A DNA stretch of 5,351 nucleotides. Origin: Deltaproteobacteria bacterium (GTDB lineage Bacteria > Myxococcota_A > SURF-8). The stretch's first letter is position 1, and each line of letters starts with the position of its first letter. Location: contig JAKQSH010000123.1 in the NCBI GenBank assembly GCA_029570245.1, positions 1-5,351 on the forward strand, in the 5' to 3' direction. Both the position numbers and the translations under genes were made by a program. Under the pieces are notes generated by a model. That model was not told where the DNA came from, searched no databases, and saw nothing but the letters and a program-made list of their open reading frames with translations. Below, in pieces: positions 1-4,407 of the stretch.

Positions 1-551
1 TCATCACGACCAATCACCGGATCGAGCTTGCCCTTGCGTGCAGCTTCGGTCATGTCGTAGCAGTATTTTTTGAGAGCCTGGTACTTTCCTTCGGGCTCCT
101 GATCTGTAACACGCTGTGTGCCTCTCACTTCCGCAAGAGCGGAGCGAACTCCTTCAGGAGTCACTCCGTGTTCCTTGAGAACTCTCGCGGCTTCGCCACC
201 CTTTCCATCGGCCAGTGCCAGCAGAAAATGCTCGGTCGAAACATATTCGTCTTTCAGAGTGTCGGCCTGATCCTGTGCCGCATTGAGGAGAGTATGCAGG
301 TCTTCTCCCATATACATCTGCCCGCCGCTGACTTTCGGACGAGTATCAAGCCTCCTTTTGATTGCCTCCAGCAGAAGCCTTGATGACACACCAAGCTTTT
401 CCATAATCGGGGGAACCAGACCGCCGTCCTGCTGCAGAAGCGACGCCAGAAAATGTAAAGCAGTGATTTCCTGCTGTCCCATCTGACGAGTCAGGCGTTC
501 CGCTTCGGAAAGAGCTTCCTGTGATTTAAGTGTGAATTTGTCCAGTCTCAT
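1..551 (-). CDS. clpB: ClpB disaggregase, N-terminal part (cut by left edge)
   Basis: ClpB is a cytoplasmic hexameric AAA+ ATPase that works with DnaK/DnaJ/GrpE to pull proteins out of aggregates. Only the first 183 codons are here; the usual length is about 850-870 aa. The minus-strand translation begins MRLDKFTLKSQEAL, a typical ClpB start. Residues 1 to about 145 form the Clp_N domain with its two related halves (ALHFLASLLQQDGG near 31-44 and STEHFLLALADGKGG near 105-119). The hallmark entry to the first ATPase domain follows: VTDQEPEGKYQALKKY (148-163) and TEAARKGKLDPVIGRD (168-183). The Walker A and B motifs, middle domain and second ATPase domain lie beyond the edge. The start at 551 is supported by GGAG nine bases upstream and by alignment with known ClpB starts. 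There is no frameshift. It is transcribed divergently from the lipoprotein gene at 723. ClpA/ClpC is less likely because of the VTDQ...KYQALKKY signature. High confidence. Confidence 0.97.
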   Translation of the reverse strand, partial: MRLDKFTLKSQEALSEAERLTRQMGQQEITALHFLASLLQQDGGLVPPIMEKLGVSSRLLLEAIKRRLDTRPKVSGGQMYMGEDLHTLLNAAQDQADTLKDEYVSTEHFLLALADGKGGEAARVLKEHGVTPEGVRSALAEVRGTQRVTDQEPEGKYQALKKYCYDMTEAARKGKLDPVIGRD

Positions 552-581
552 TTCTTCTTACTCCATCCTTTCATCAACACG

Positions 582-609
582 AAAGTAAGACACAAAAAGC
601 CGTTGTCAA
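582..609 (-). promoter_or_regulatory. Candidate clpB promoter
   Basis: On the minus strand, TTGACA (609-604) is a perfect -35 box, followed after 16 bp by TACTTT (587-582), a weak -10 box matching three of six positions. The predicted transcript would start near 575 and leave a leader of about 25 nt before the clpB start at 551. The -35 box is clear and the -10 box is not, so an alternative (heat-shock) sigma factor remains possible; however, no E. coli sigma-32 type CCCCAT -10 element and no CIRCE inverted repeat is present. Confidence 0.5.
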
Positions 610-644
610 GGCATGTTTATTGCATGAATGCCTGTTGAATTACG

Positions 645-672
645 TTGATGAATTTTGAGGCTTATTGATAAA
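645..672 (+). promoter_or_regulatory. Weak candidate promoter for the 390-aa lipoprotein
   Basis: TTGATG (645-650) and GATAAA (667-672) are spaced 16 bp apart and lie in an AT-rich stretch about 50 bp upstream of the start codon at 723. Each box departs from consensus at two positions, and the region contains other TTGA and GATAAA copies (for example 665-670 and 686-691), so the exact promoter cannot be fixed by eye. The divergent arrangement with clpB means that a promoter must lie somewhere within 552-722. Confidence 0.3.
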
Positions 673-722
673 ATTCAAAATTTCTGATAAATATTTGAGA
701 CAGTATACGAAGTGGAGACAAA

Positions 723-1895
723 ATGCTGAAACATCTGTTCACATTTTCTGCAATTATTGCACTGATTTTATCTTGTGCATGCGCTTCTGAAGAAGGCGGA
801 AATCCGCCAGACGGCGACATGGAAGCCGTTGAAGCCGAAACAGACGGTGAACCCGCCGATTTAGACCGGGAAGCATCTGAATATATTGTTGATTCTGAAA
901 ATGAGCAGGAAGAAAAAATAGAAGAAGAAACGGAACAGGATTCAGAATCAGACGCAGAAGTTGAAGAAGAGATCGACTGGCCAGTCAACGAATGTGGCGT
1001 AAAAGGTCCGCCTGTTGATGATCTGGACGAGGATTGCGGCGCGTGCGGAAAAAAAGTCTGTGCATCAAACGGACAGTTTTCGCTGTGCAACGATCCCGGA
1101 ACAAATGCCTGCGGAGCCTGTGGTGATCCGCTGCCGGAACTGGGAAAAACCTGCACCAATGTTGACGGCTGCCAGGGAACTTACGTCTGTGCGCCGGACG
1201 GGCTTTCGTTGAGGTGCCGCGCCCCGTTCGCAAACCAGTGTGGCGTCTGCGGCGGGCCGGAATTGCCCGAACTCGGCCAGAGCTGCATCAACGATTCCGG
1301 TTGCCAGAATGTTTATGTCTGCAACGAAAGCAATTCCGGGCTGGTATGTCCGAATGTTCCGGTGAAGAATCAGTGTGGAATTTGTGGCGGAACCGATCTG
1401 CCGCTTGCAGGCTCAGACTGCATAAACTACGATAATTGCACAGGAATTTACACGTGCAACGACTTGGGGAGCGGACTTGAGTGCAACGCTCCCTCTGCCA
1501 ATCAGTGCGGTTTGTGCGCCGGACCCGATCTGCCGACAGCCGGAACGGAATGTCGCAGTGAAGACAATTGCAGCGGACTCTGGGTTTGCACAAACGGTGG
1601 CAATTCAGTTGAATGCGATGCTCCAGATAAAAATCAATGCGGGCTGTGCGGCGGACCGAACCTTCCGGGAGCCAACAAATCCTGCTTTAAAGATGGTTGC
1701 TGGGGAGTACAGATTTGCATCAGCGGCGGACTGGGGACTGAATGCAACGCCCCGCCTCAGAACAGCTGTGGAGTGTGCGGCGGACCGGAGCTGCCCTCGC
1801 CGGGAAGCCAATGCTTCATTCCCGGAGAAGAAACGGAAGGAATTTATGAATGCGCGCCCGATGGCCTGTCTGTAAACTGCGTACCTGTCAAGTGA
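723..1895 (+). CDS. Cys-rich tandem-repeat lipoprotein with acidic linker
   Basis: This is a predicted exported lipoprotein of 390 aa with no recognised enzymatic domain. Residues 1-17 are a short lipoprotein signal peptide (hydrophobic core FTFSAIIALIL), and ILSC gives C18 as the likely lipidated cysteine, with C20 as an alternative. Residues 22-88 form a low-complexity acidic linker in which 30 of 67 residues are Asp or Glu. Residues 89-127 are a degenerate Cys-rich unit. Residues 128-390 are six tandem units of 43-45 residues, each starting N-x-C-G-x-C and continuing with L-P, then usually C-x(4-5)-C, Y/W-x-C and a final Cys. The last unit lacks the fourth cysteine. The start at 723 has GTGGAG (712-717) five bases upstream. 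The gene is read alone, with about 200 bp to the next gene. The layout resembles surface lipoproteins of Myxococcota, where the acidic stretch probably acts as a spacer lifting a disulfide-stabilised stalk off the membrane; that role is inferred. The function is unknown. Confidence 0.88.
   Translation: MLKHLFTFSAIIALILSCACASEEGGNPPDGDMEAVEAETDGEPADLDREASEYIVDSENEQEEKIEEETEQDSESDAEVEEEIDWPVNECGVKGPPVDDLDEDCGACGKKVCASNGQFSLCNDPGTNACGACGDPLPELGKTCTNVDGCQGTYVCAPDGLSLRCRAPFANQCGVCGGPELPELGQSCINDSGCQNVYVCNESNSGLVCPNVPVKNQCGICGGTDLPLAGSDCINYDNCTGIYTCNDLGSGLECNAPSANQCGLCAGPDLPTAGTECRSEDNCSGLWVCTNGGNSVECDAPDKNQCGLCGGPNLPGANKSCFKDGCWGVQICISGGLGTECNAPPQNSCGVCGGPELPSPGSQCFIPGEETEGIYECAPDGLSVNCVPVK
1104..1892 (+). 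repeat. Six tandem in-frame repeats of 129-135 bp encoding Cys-rich units
   Basis: The units are 1104-1232, 1233-1367, 1368-1499, 1500-1631, 1632-1760 and 1761-1892, giving 43, 45, 44, 44, 43 and 44 residues. Each begins Asn-x-Cys-Gly-x-Cys and carries a G/A-G-P-x-L-P or similar turn at its positions 7-12. Units 1-5 have six cysteines each; unit 6 has five because the loop that holds the fourth cysteine is replaced by a segment reading PGEETEG. A shorter, diverged unit (987-1103, residues 89-127) precedes the array. The copies differ at many nucleotide positions, so this is an old duplication series maintained at protein level rather than a recent expansion. Confidence 0.9.
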
Positions 1896-1969
1896 ATCAT
1901 CCATACAGACGTCAGAGGCACCAGTTTCCGGGATATGTTTAGGCTCATACATTGCGGCCTTTCATAAGA

Positions 1970-1997
1970 GTTCACTATTTTCGGATATATGTTCACT
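1970..1997 (+). repeat. Direct repeat GTTCACT, 21-bp period
   Basis: GTTCACT occurs at 1970-1976 and again at 1991-1997, exactly 21 bp (about two helical turns) apart and 15 bp before the -35 box at 2013. Same-face direct repeats at this position are a common layout for an activator that binds as a dimer. This is inference from spacing only. Confidence 0.3.
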
Positions 1998-2012
1998 GCG
2001 CAAGAATGCGGC

Positions 2013-2042
2013 TTGACTTTTGTTGGAAAGCTGTGATATCAC
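2013..2042 (+). promoter_or_regulatory. Candidate promoter for the 117-aa lipoprotein
   Basis: TTGACT (2013-2018) matches the -35 consensus at five of six positions. An extended -10 (TG at 2034-2035, then TATCAC at 2037-2042) follows with an 18-bp spacer; GATATC (2035-2040) with a 16-bp spacer is the alternative reading. Transcription would start near 2049, leaving a leader of about 50 nt. The -10 area overlaps a perfect 12-bp palindrome. Confidence 0.5.
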
Positions 2043-2043
2043 A
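2032..2043. promoter_or_regulatory. Perfect 12-bp palindrome over the -10 box (possible operator)
   Basis: TGTGATATCACA is a perfect dyad that overlaps both possible -10 boxes, so a dimeric repressor bound here would block RNA polymerase. The half-sites TGTGA and TCACA are those of CRP, but they are separated by 2 bp instead of 6, so it is not a standard CRP site. The regulator is unknown. Confidence 0.35.
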
Positions 2044-2098
2044 CGCAATCGTATATGAATAAAGGCCGCAACAGGGCCATTAGAAAGGAAACTGCGAA

Positions 2099-2452
2099 AT
2101 GAGGTATATGCTTAGCCTGCTGGCAATGGTAATTGTTACCCTGTCATTCATGGTCGCCTGCGGCGATGAAAAATCGAACGACCCCACCGACAAGTATATA
2201 AACAACGGCGCCACCGATGAAGGCGCCTGCAAAGAAGCCTGCACAAAGCTGGCTGACTGCCTCGTGGTTCAGGTCGGAGAAGACCAGGAAGAAGCGGCCA
2301 AAGTTGAAGAAGAAATCGGCAAAGAAGCTTTCGAAGACAATTGCAAGCAGAAATGCGATCAGTCCGGCTTCTTCGCATATGAAGTTATCTCCTGCATCAA
2401 AAAAGCTGAATGTTCCCAGGTTTTCGACTGCGGCGCTCCGCTTTCGGAATAA
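2099..2452 (+). CDS. Small Cys-rich lipoprotein, paralogue of the next gene
   Basis: This is a predicted lipoprotein of 117 aa. The signal peptide (about residues 1-20, core LSLLAMVIVTLSF) ends in MVAC, making C21 the lipidated residue. GDEK follows; Asp at +3 rather than +2 does not clearly signal inner-membrane retention, so the outer membrane is the likelier destination. After a polar linker (23-43), cysteines lie at 44, 48, 54, 82, 86, 99, 105 and 111. The region between the third and fourth of these is a charged, probably helical stretch rich in Glu and Lys. The eight cysteines suggest four disulfides and a compact periplasmic or surface domain. The start at 2099 has AAGGAA (2085-2090) eight bases upstream. 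An 88-bp gap separates it from the paralogue at 2541, and no strong terminator lies between, so the two may be partly co-transcribed. I do not recognise a named family and assign no function. Confidence 0.85.
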   Translation: MRYMLSLLAMVIVTLSFMVACGDEKSNDPTDKYINNGATDEGACKEACTKLADCLVVQVGEDQEEAAKVEEEIGKEAFEDNCKQKCDQSGFFAYEVISCIKKAECSQVFDCGAPLSE

Positions 2453-2476
2453 TCTGCAAACAAAAAACAGCTTTTC

Positions 2477-2504
2477 TTGACTTAATTAAATCTATCTATA
2501 CTAT
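2477..2504 (+). promoter_or_regulatory. Candidate promoter for the 105-aa lipoprotein
   Basis: TTGACT (2477-2482) is followed by overlapping -10 candidates: TACTAT (2499-2504, 16-bp spacer, four of six matches) and TATACT (2497-2502, better boxes but only a 14-bp spacer). The surrounding sequence is very AT-rich. This would give the second small lipoprotein its own transcript, with a leader of about 30 nt. Confidence 0.45.
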
Positions 2505-2506
2505 CT

Positions 2507-2524
2507 GAGAAAAAAGTTTTTCTC
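2507..2524. repeat. A-tract inverted repeat in the leader of the second small lipoprotein
   Basis: GAGAAAAA (2507-2514) and TTTTTCTC (2517-2524) are perfect reverse complements separated by only two bases, and pairing extends by a G-U and a C-G pair to 2505-2526. It sits directly downstream of the -10 candidates and ends next to the GGAAAGG ribosome-binding sequence (2525-2531). As RNA it would form a weak AU-rich stem touching the ribosome site; as DNA it could be an operator. It lacks the GC stem and trailing U-run of a terminator. Confidence 0.4.
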
Positions 2525-2540
2525 GGAAAGGTTCAGTAAG

Positions 2541-2858
2541 ATGAAGAAGTGGAATTTGGGCGGAGTAGCCGTAGTTCTGGCAATGACCATTATCTTTAGC
2601 CTTTTCACCGCCTGTGGCGACGCAAAAAGAGACGACTGCAAAAGAGCCTGTCAGAGACTCTACGACTGTGAGCTCGAAAAAGTCGATGGTGTAGCCGAAG
2701 ACTCGGCGCTCAACATCAGCTGGCTCAGTTCCTGCAAAGCCACCTGTGACGAAGCCGACGAAATCAGAGGCGACGTAGCCGACTGCATCAACGATCAGAA
2801 AACAGCCTGCGCCGACCTGAACGACAAATGCGGAATCAACCTCGATAATCTGAAATAA
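2541..2858 (+). CDS. Small Cys-rich lipoprotein, paralogue of the preceding gene
   Basis: This is a predicted lipoprotein of 105 aa. The signal peptide (residues 1-24, MKKWNLGG then core VAVVLAMTIIFSLF) ends in FTAC, with C25 lipidated and followed by GDAK, as GDEK follows in the upstream paralogue. The mature domain begins almost at once, with cysteines at 33, 37, 43, 65, 69, 82, 90 and 97. The pattern C-x3-C-x5-C, then C-x3-C-x12-C, is identical to that of the upstream gene; only the loop between the third and fourth cysteines (21 against 27 residues) and the last two gaps differ. Both carry the C-x3-C-x-x-L-x-D-C start and a V-x-x-C-I segment at the sixth cysteine. GGAAAGG (2525-2531) supports the start. 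A strong terminator begins 25 bp after the stop codon. Function unknown; likely periplasmic face or cell surface, with up to four disulfides. Confidence 0.87.
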   Translation: MKKWNLGGVAVVLAMTIIFSLFTACGDAKRDDCKRACQRLYDCELEKVDGVAEDSALNISWLSSCKATCDEADEIRGDVADCINDQKTACADLNDKCGINLDNLK

Positions 2859-2883
2859 GCCAAGCATCTGTTCCGAACTTCTG

Positions 2884-2916
2884 AAAGCCCGACGTGTTCT
2901 CACGTCGGGCTTTTTT
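2884..2916 (+). terminator. Rho-independent terminator after the small lipoprotein pair
   Basis: A perfect 10-bp GC-rich stem, GCCCGACGTG (2887-2896) with CACGTCGGGC (2901-2910), has a TTCT tetraloop and runs directly into six T residues (2911-2916). Three A residues before the stem (2884-2886) can pair with the first Ts. It ends the lipoprotein transcript and separates it from the GAF/Wzz block. Confidence 0.95.
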
Positions 2917-2999
2917 ATCGGAAAACGATTAAAACACTCATTCTTCCCCGGAAAAGACGACAATCGTTCATTTTTTCTTCATTTATCTTGTCCCATTCG

Positions 3000-3026
3000 T
3001 TGACTTGAAATGAATAATCATATACA
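3000..3026 (+). promoter_or_regulatory. Candidate promoter for the GAF/Wzz operon
   Basis: TTGACT (3000-3005) with TATACA (3021-3026) at a 15-bp spacer, in an AT-rich stretch just after the upstream terminator. The spacer is short; ATACAA at 16 bp is the alternative. Transcription would start near 3033, giving a leader of about 70 nt that holds a GGGG-A-T7 run (3057-3068) without any stem before it. The same TTGACTT heptamer precedes the two small lipoprotein genes. Confidence 0.45.
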
Positions 3027-3089
3027 AAAGATTAGATAATAAATGACCGAGATTCAGGGGATTTTTTTCACATAAGGATTCAGCTATTC

Positions 3090-3096
3090 AGGAGGA
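3090..3096 (+). promoter_or_regulatory. Strong ribosome-binding site for the GAF protein
   Basis: AGGAGGA lies seven bases before the ATG at 3104. It is the closest match to the anti-Shine-Dalgarno sequence in the window and fixes this start, which also lies immediately before the conserved-looking N-terminal domain. Confidence 0.85.
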
Positions 3097-3103
3097 CTGC
3101 GCA

Positions 3104-4366
3104 ATGGCTACATTTGATGTATTCATTCCCGCCAAACCGGGCACCGACAGCCAGAATGTAACAGTTAAAGTTGAAGCAACAAGCTGGCTGCTGGCATTGC
3201 GCGCCGGTATGAAACAGATAGGAGAACAGGGAGAAACCCTCAGCTCAATAATGGTCGAAAACCGCCCGGATGGCTCCGTAATTGTAAAAGACCCATCTTC
3301 CAGACGCGTTTTCAAAATTATTCCCAGCACATCGGACGCAGCATCAAACAGAAACGACGACGAAATCCGCAAACGAGAAGAGGAAGAAGCACATAAATTG
3401 CGCGAAGAAGCTGAGCGCAAAGCCCGTGAACGCGAGGAAGCGGAAAGACTGCTGAAAGAAAAAGAAAAAGCCGCCCGTGAAGCCGAAGAAGCTTTGCGTC
3501 GCGAGAAAGCTGAAGAAGACGAACGCAGACGCCGCGCCGAAGAAGAACAGAAACAGGCAGCAGAAGCGGCTGAAGAAGCCCTCAGGAAAGCAGAAGAAGA
3601 AAAGCGTCGTCTTGAAGAAGAAGAGAAAAAACGCAGAGAAACCGCTGCCCGCAAAGCAGCCGAGGCAGCAAAAGCCGAAAAAGAAGCCCGCAGAACACTG
3701 AAAGAAAAGAAAGCGGTCGAAGAAAAAGCGCTGAAAGCGGCAATGGACGCGGCAGAAGGCAGCGAACGCACAATTTCAATAACTACCAGCGCCGTCAACC
3801 CCACCGATGAGGTGATAAACGTCGAAGAACCAAAATCTGAATTCGACGTAAATGAAGTTCTGGCTGAGCTTTTCATGGCCAGCATGGATATACTTGAAAT
3901 GCAGGCCGACGATGCGGTCAACTTCATTCTCGACATGCTGATGAAATACATACACACCGAAGCCAGTTCGATAATACTTTCCGACTTCAGCTCCACCATG
4001 TGTGATCTTTACTTTGCAGCGGCACGCGGAAGGGTTGCCGACAAACTGGCCGATATCCGCATTCCGCGAGGAAAAGGCATTGTGGGCTTTTCGGTTCAGA
4101 ACGGCTGCTCCATGGCTGTCTCGGATGTAAACAGCAATGAGCAATTTTACCGTGATGTATCCGACAAAACCGGATTCGAAACCCGTTCCATTCTCTGCGC
4201 ACCAATTACCGCCAATGACAGAACACTAGGCGCCATAGAACTTGTAAATAAGATCGGAACCGACCGCTGGACACAGGAAGAACTCAACGTGGTTGAGTTT
4301 CTGGCTCAGAAAATCGGAGAACACCTGGCTACTTTCCACGACGCCGTTTCGCTTGACATGAAATAA
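3104..4366 (+). CDS. Coiled-coil GAF-domain protein with small beta-rich N-terminal domain
   Basis: This is a 420-aa cytoplasmic protein with no signal peptide or membrane segment. Residues 1-75 form a small, probably alpha/beta domain (FDVFIPAKPG near 4-13, SWLLALRAGMKQIGEQG 27-43, DGSVIVKDP 56-64, RRVFKI 67-72); I have an impression of similar N-termini in Myxococcota signalling proteins but know no named family. Residues about 83-219 are an extremely charged Glu/Lys/Arg/Ala coiled coil. Residues about 254-412 are a GAF domain: RGKGIVGFSVQNG (322-334), the KTGFETRSILCAPI core (355-368) and LGAIELVNK (375-383). GAF domains bind cyclic nucleotides or other small ligands, or dimerise. No kinase, cyclase, phosphodiesterase or DNA-binding output domain follows, so the protein probably acts through a partner or as a dimeric scaffold. 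A 41-bp gap without a terminator leads to the Wzz-like gene, suggesting one operon and a role in controlling polysaccharide assembly (inference). Confidence 0.88.
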   Translation: MATFDVFIPAKPGTDSQNVTVKVEATSWLLALRAGMKQIGEQGETLSSIMVENRPDGSVIVKDPSSRRVFKIIPSTSDAASNRNDDEIRKREEEEAHKLREEAERKAREREEAERLLKEKEKAAREAEEALRREKAEEDERRRRAEEEQKQAAEAAEEALRKAEEEKRRLEEEEKKRRETAARKAAEAAKAEKEARRTLKEKKAVEEKALKAAMDAAEGSERTISITTSAVNPTDEVINVEEPKSEFDVNEVLAELFMASMDILEMQADDAVNFILDMLMKYIHTEASSIILSDFSSTMCDLYFAAARGRVADKLADIRIPRGKGIVGFSVQNGCSMAVSDVNSNEQFYRDVSDKTGFETRSILCAPITANDRTLGAIELVNKIGTDRWTQEELNVVEFLAQKIGEHLATFHDAVSLDMK

Positions 4367-4398
4367 GCATCTGGAAAATCGTACAGGCATTGAATAAC

Positions 4399-4404
4399 AG
4401 GTGA
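4399..4404 (+). promoter_or_regulatory. Ribosome-binding site for the Wzz-like gene
   Basis: AGGTGA ends three bases before the ATG at 4408. The closeness to the start is slightly tight but acceptable; the core AGG is seven bases from the ATG. No alternative in-frame start upstream gives a better site, and the next in-frame Met (residue 28) would remove the residues just before the membrane segment. Confidence 0.6.
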
Positions 4405-4407
4405 AAA

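Larger units (their letters stand above)
552..722. other. Divergent intergenic region between clpB and the 390-aa lipoprotein
   Basis: This 171-bp AT-rich region must carry both promoters. Just outside the clpB -35 box lies a small imperfect dyad: GGCAT (610-614) with ATGCC (628-632), and GCATG repeated at 611-615 and 622-626. No CIRCE element, tRNA or small ORF with a ribosome site was seen. Either promoter could be regulated from the dyad, but the symmetry is weak. Confidence 0.5.
1952..2071. repeat. 11-bp inverted repeat pair flanking a promoter region
   Basis: TTGCGGCCTTT (1952-1962) is exactly the reverse complement of AAAGGCCGCAA (2061-2071). Similarity continues inward as CAT against ATG, with two extra bases in the right arm. 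The arms enclose 98 bp that contain the candidate promoter for the next lipoprotein gene. It could be a cruciform or regulatory element, a very small non-autonomous insertion (120 bp between outer ends, but with no convincing target duplication, only CA on both sides), or chance. Confidence 0.4.

Noticed and set aside
168..486. Plus-strand frames inside the clpB region
   Set aside because: Antisense to an unmistakable ClpB N-terminus.
662..1159. 165-residue minus-strand frame, Ser-rich
   Set aside because: It is the antisense of the acidic linker (GAA/GAC codons read as TTC/GTC/TCT), with no recognisable domain; the plus strand encodes a clear lipoprotein.
1104..1892. Regularly spaced repeats as a possible CRISPR array
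   Set aside because: The period is 129-135 bp, the frame is coding throughout and the similarity is at protein level with no short identical repeat and unique spacer structure.
1938..1962. Hairpin AGGC...GCCT followed by TT as a terminator for the 390-aa lipoprotein
   Set aside because: The stem is only 4 bp with a loop of about 12 and a T-run of three, too weak to call.
2032..2043. CRP/FNR binding site
   Set aside because: The half-sites match but the spacing is 2 bp instead of 6, so a standard CRP-family dimer would not fit.
2505..2526. Terminator for the 117-aa lipoprotein
   Set aside because: The stem is almost all A-T, the T residues are within the stem, and no U-run follows.
2496..2963. 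155-residue minus-strand frame covering the second small lipoprotein and the terminator
   Set aside because: It overlaps the terminator hairpin and a gene whose signal peptide, lipobox and cysteine pattern match its neighbour. No domain is visible in the antisense reading.
3187..3760. TolA-like envelope protein, suggested by the Lys/Glu/Ala coiled coil
   Set aside because: There is no N-terminal membrane anchor and no TolA C-terminal domain; the coiled coil leads into a GAF domain.
3088..3999. 303-residue open frame on the minus strand, rich in Ser, Ala, Phe and Arg
   Set aside because: It is the antisense reading of the GAA/AAA/GCC-rich coiled coil, which cannot easily generate stops on the other strand. 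The plus-strand frame has a strong ribosome site and a recognisable GAF domain.
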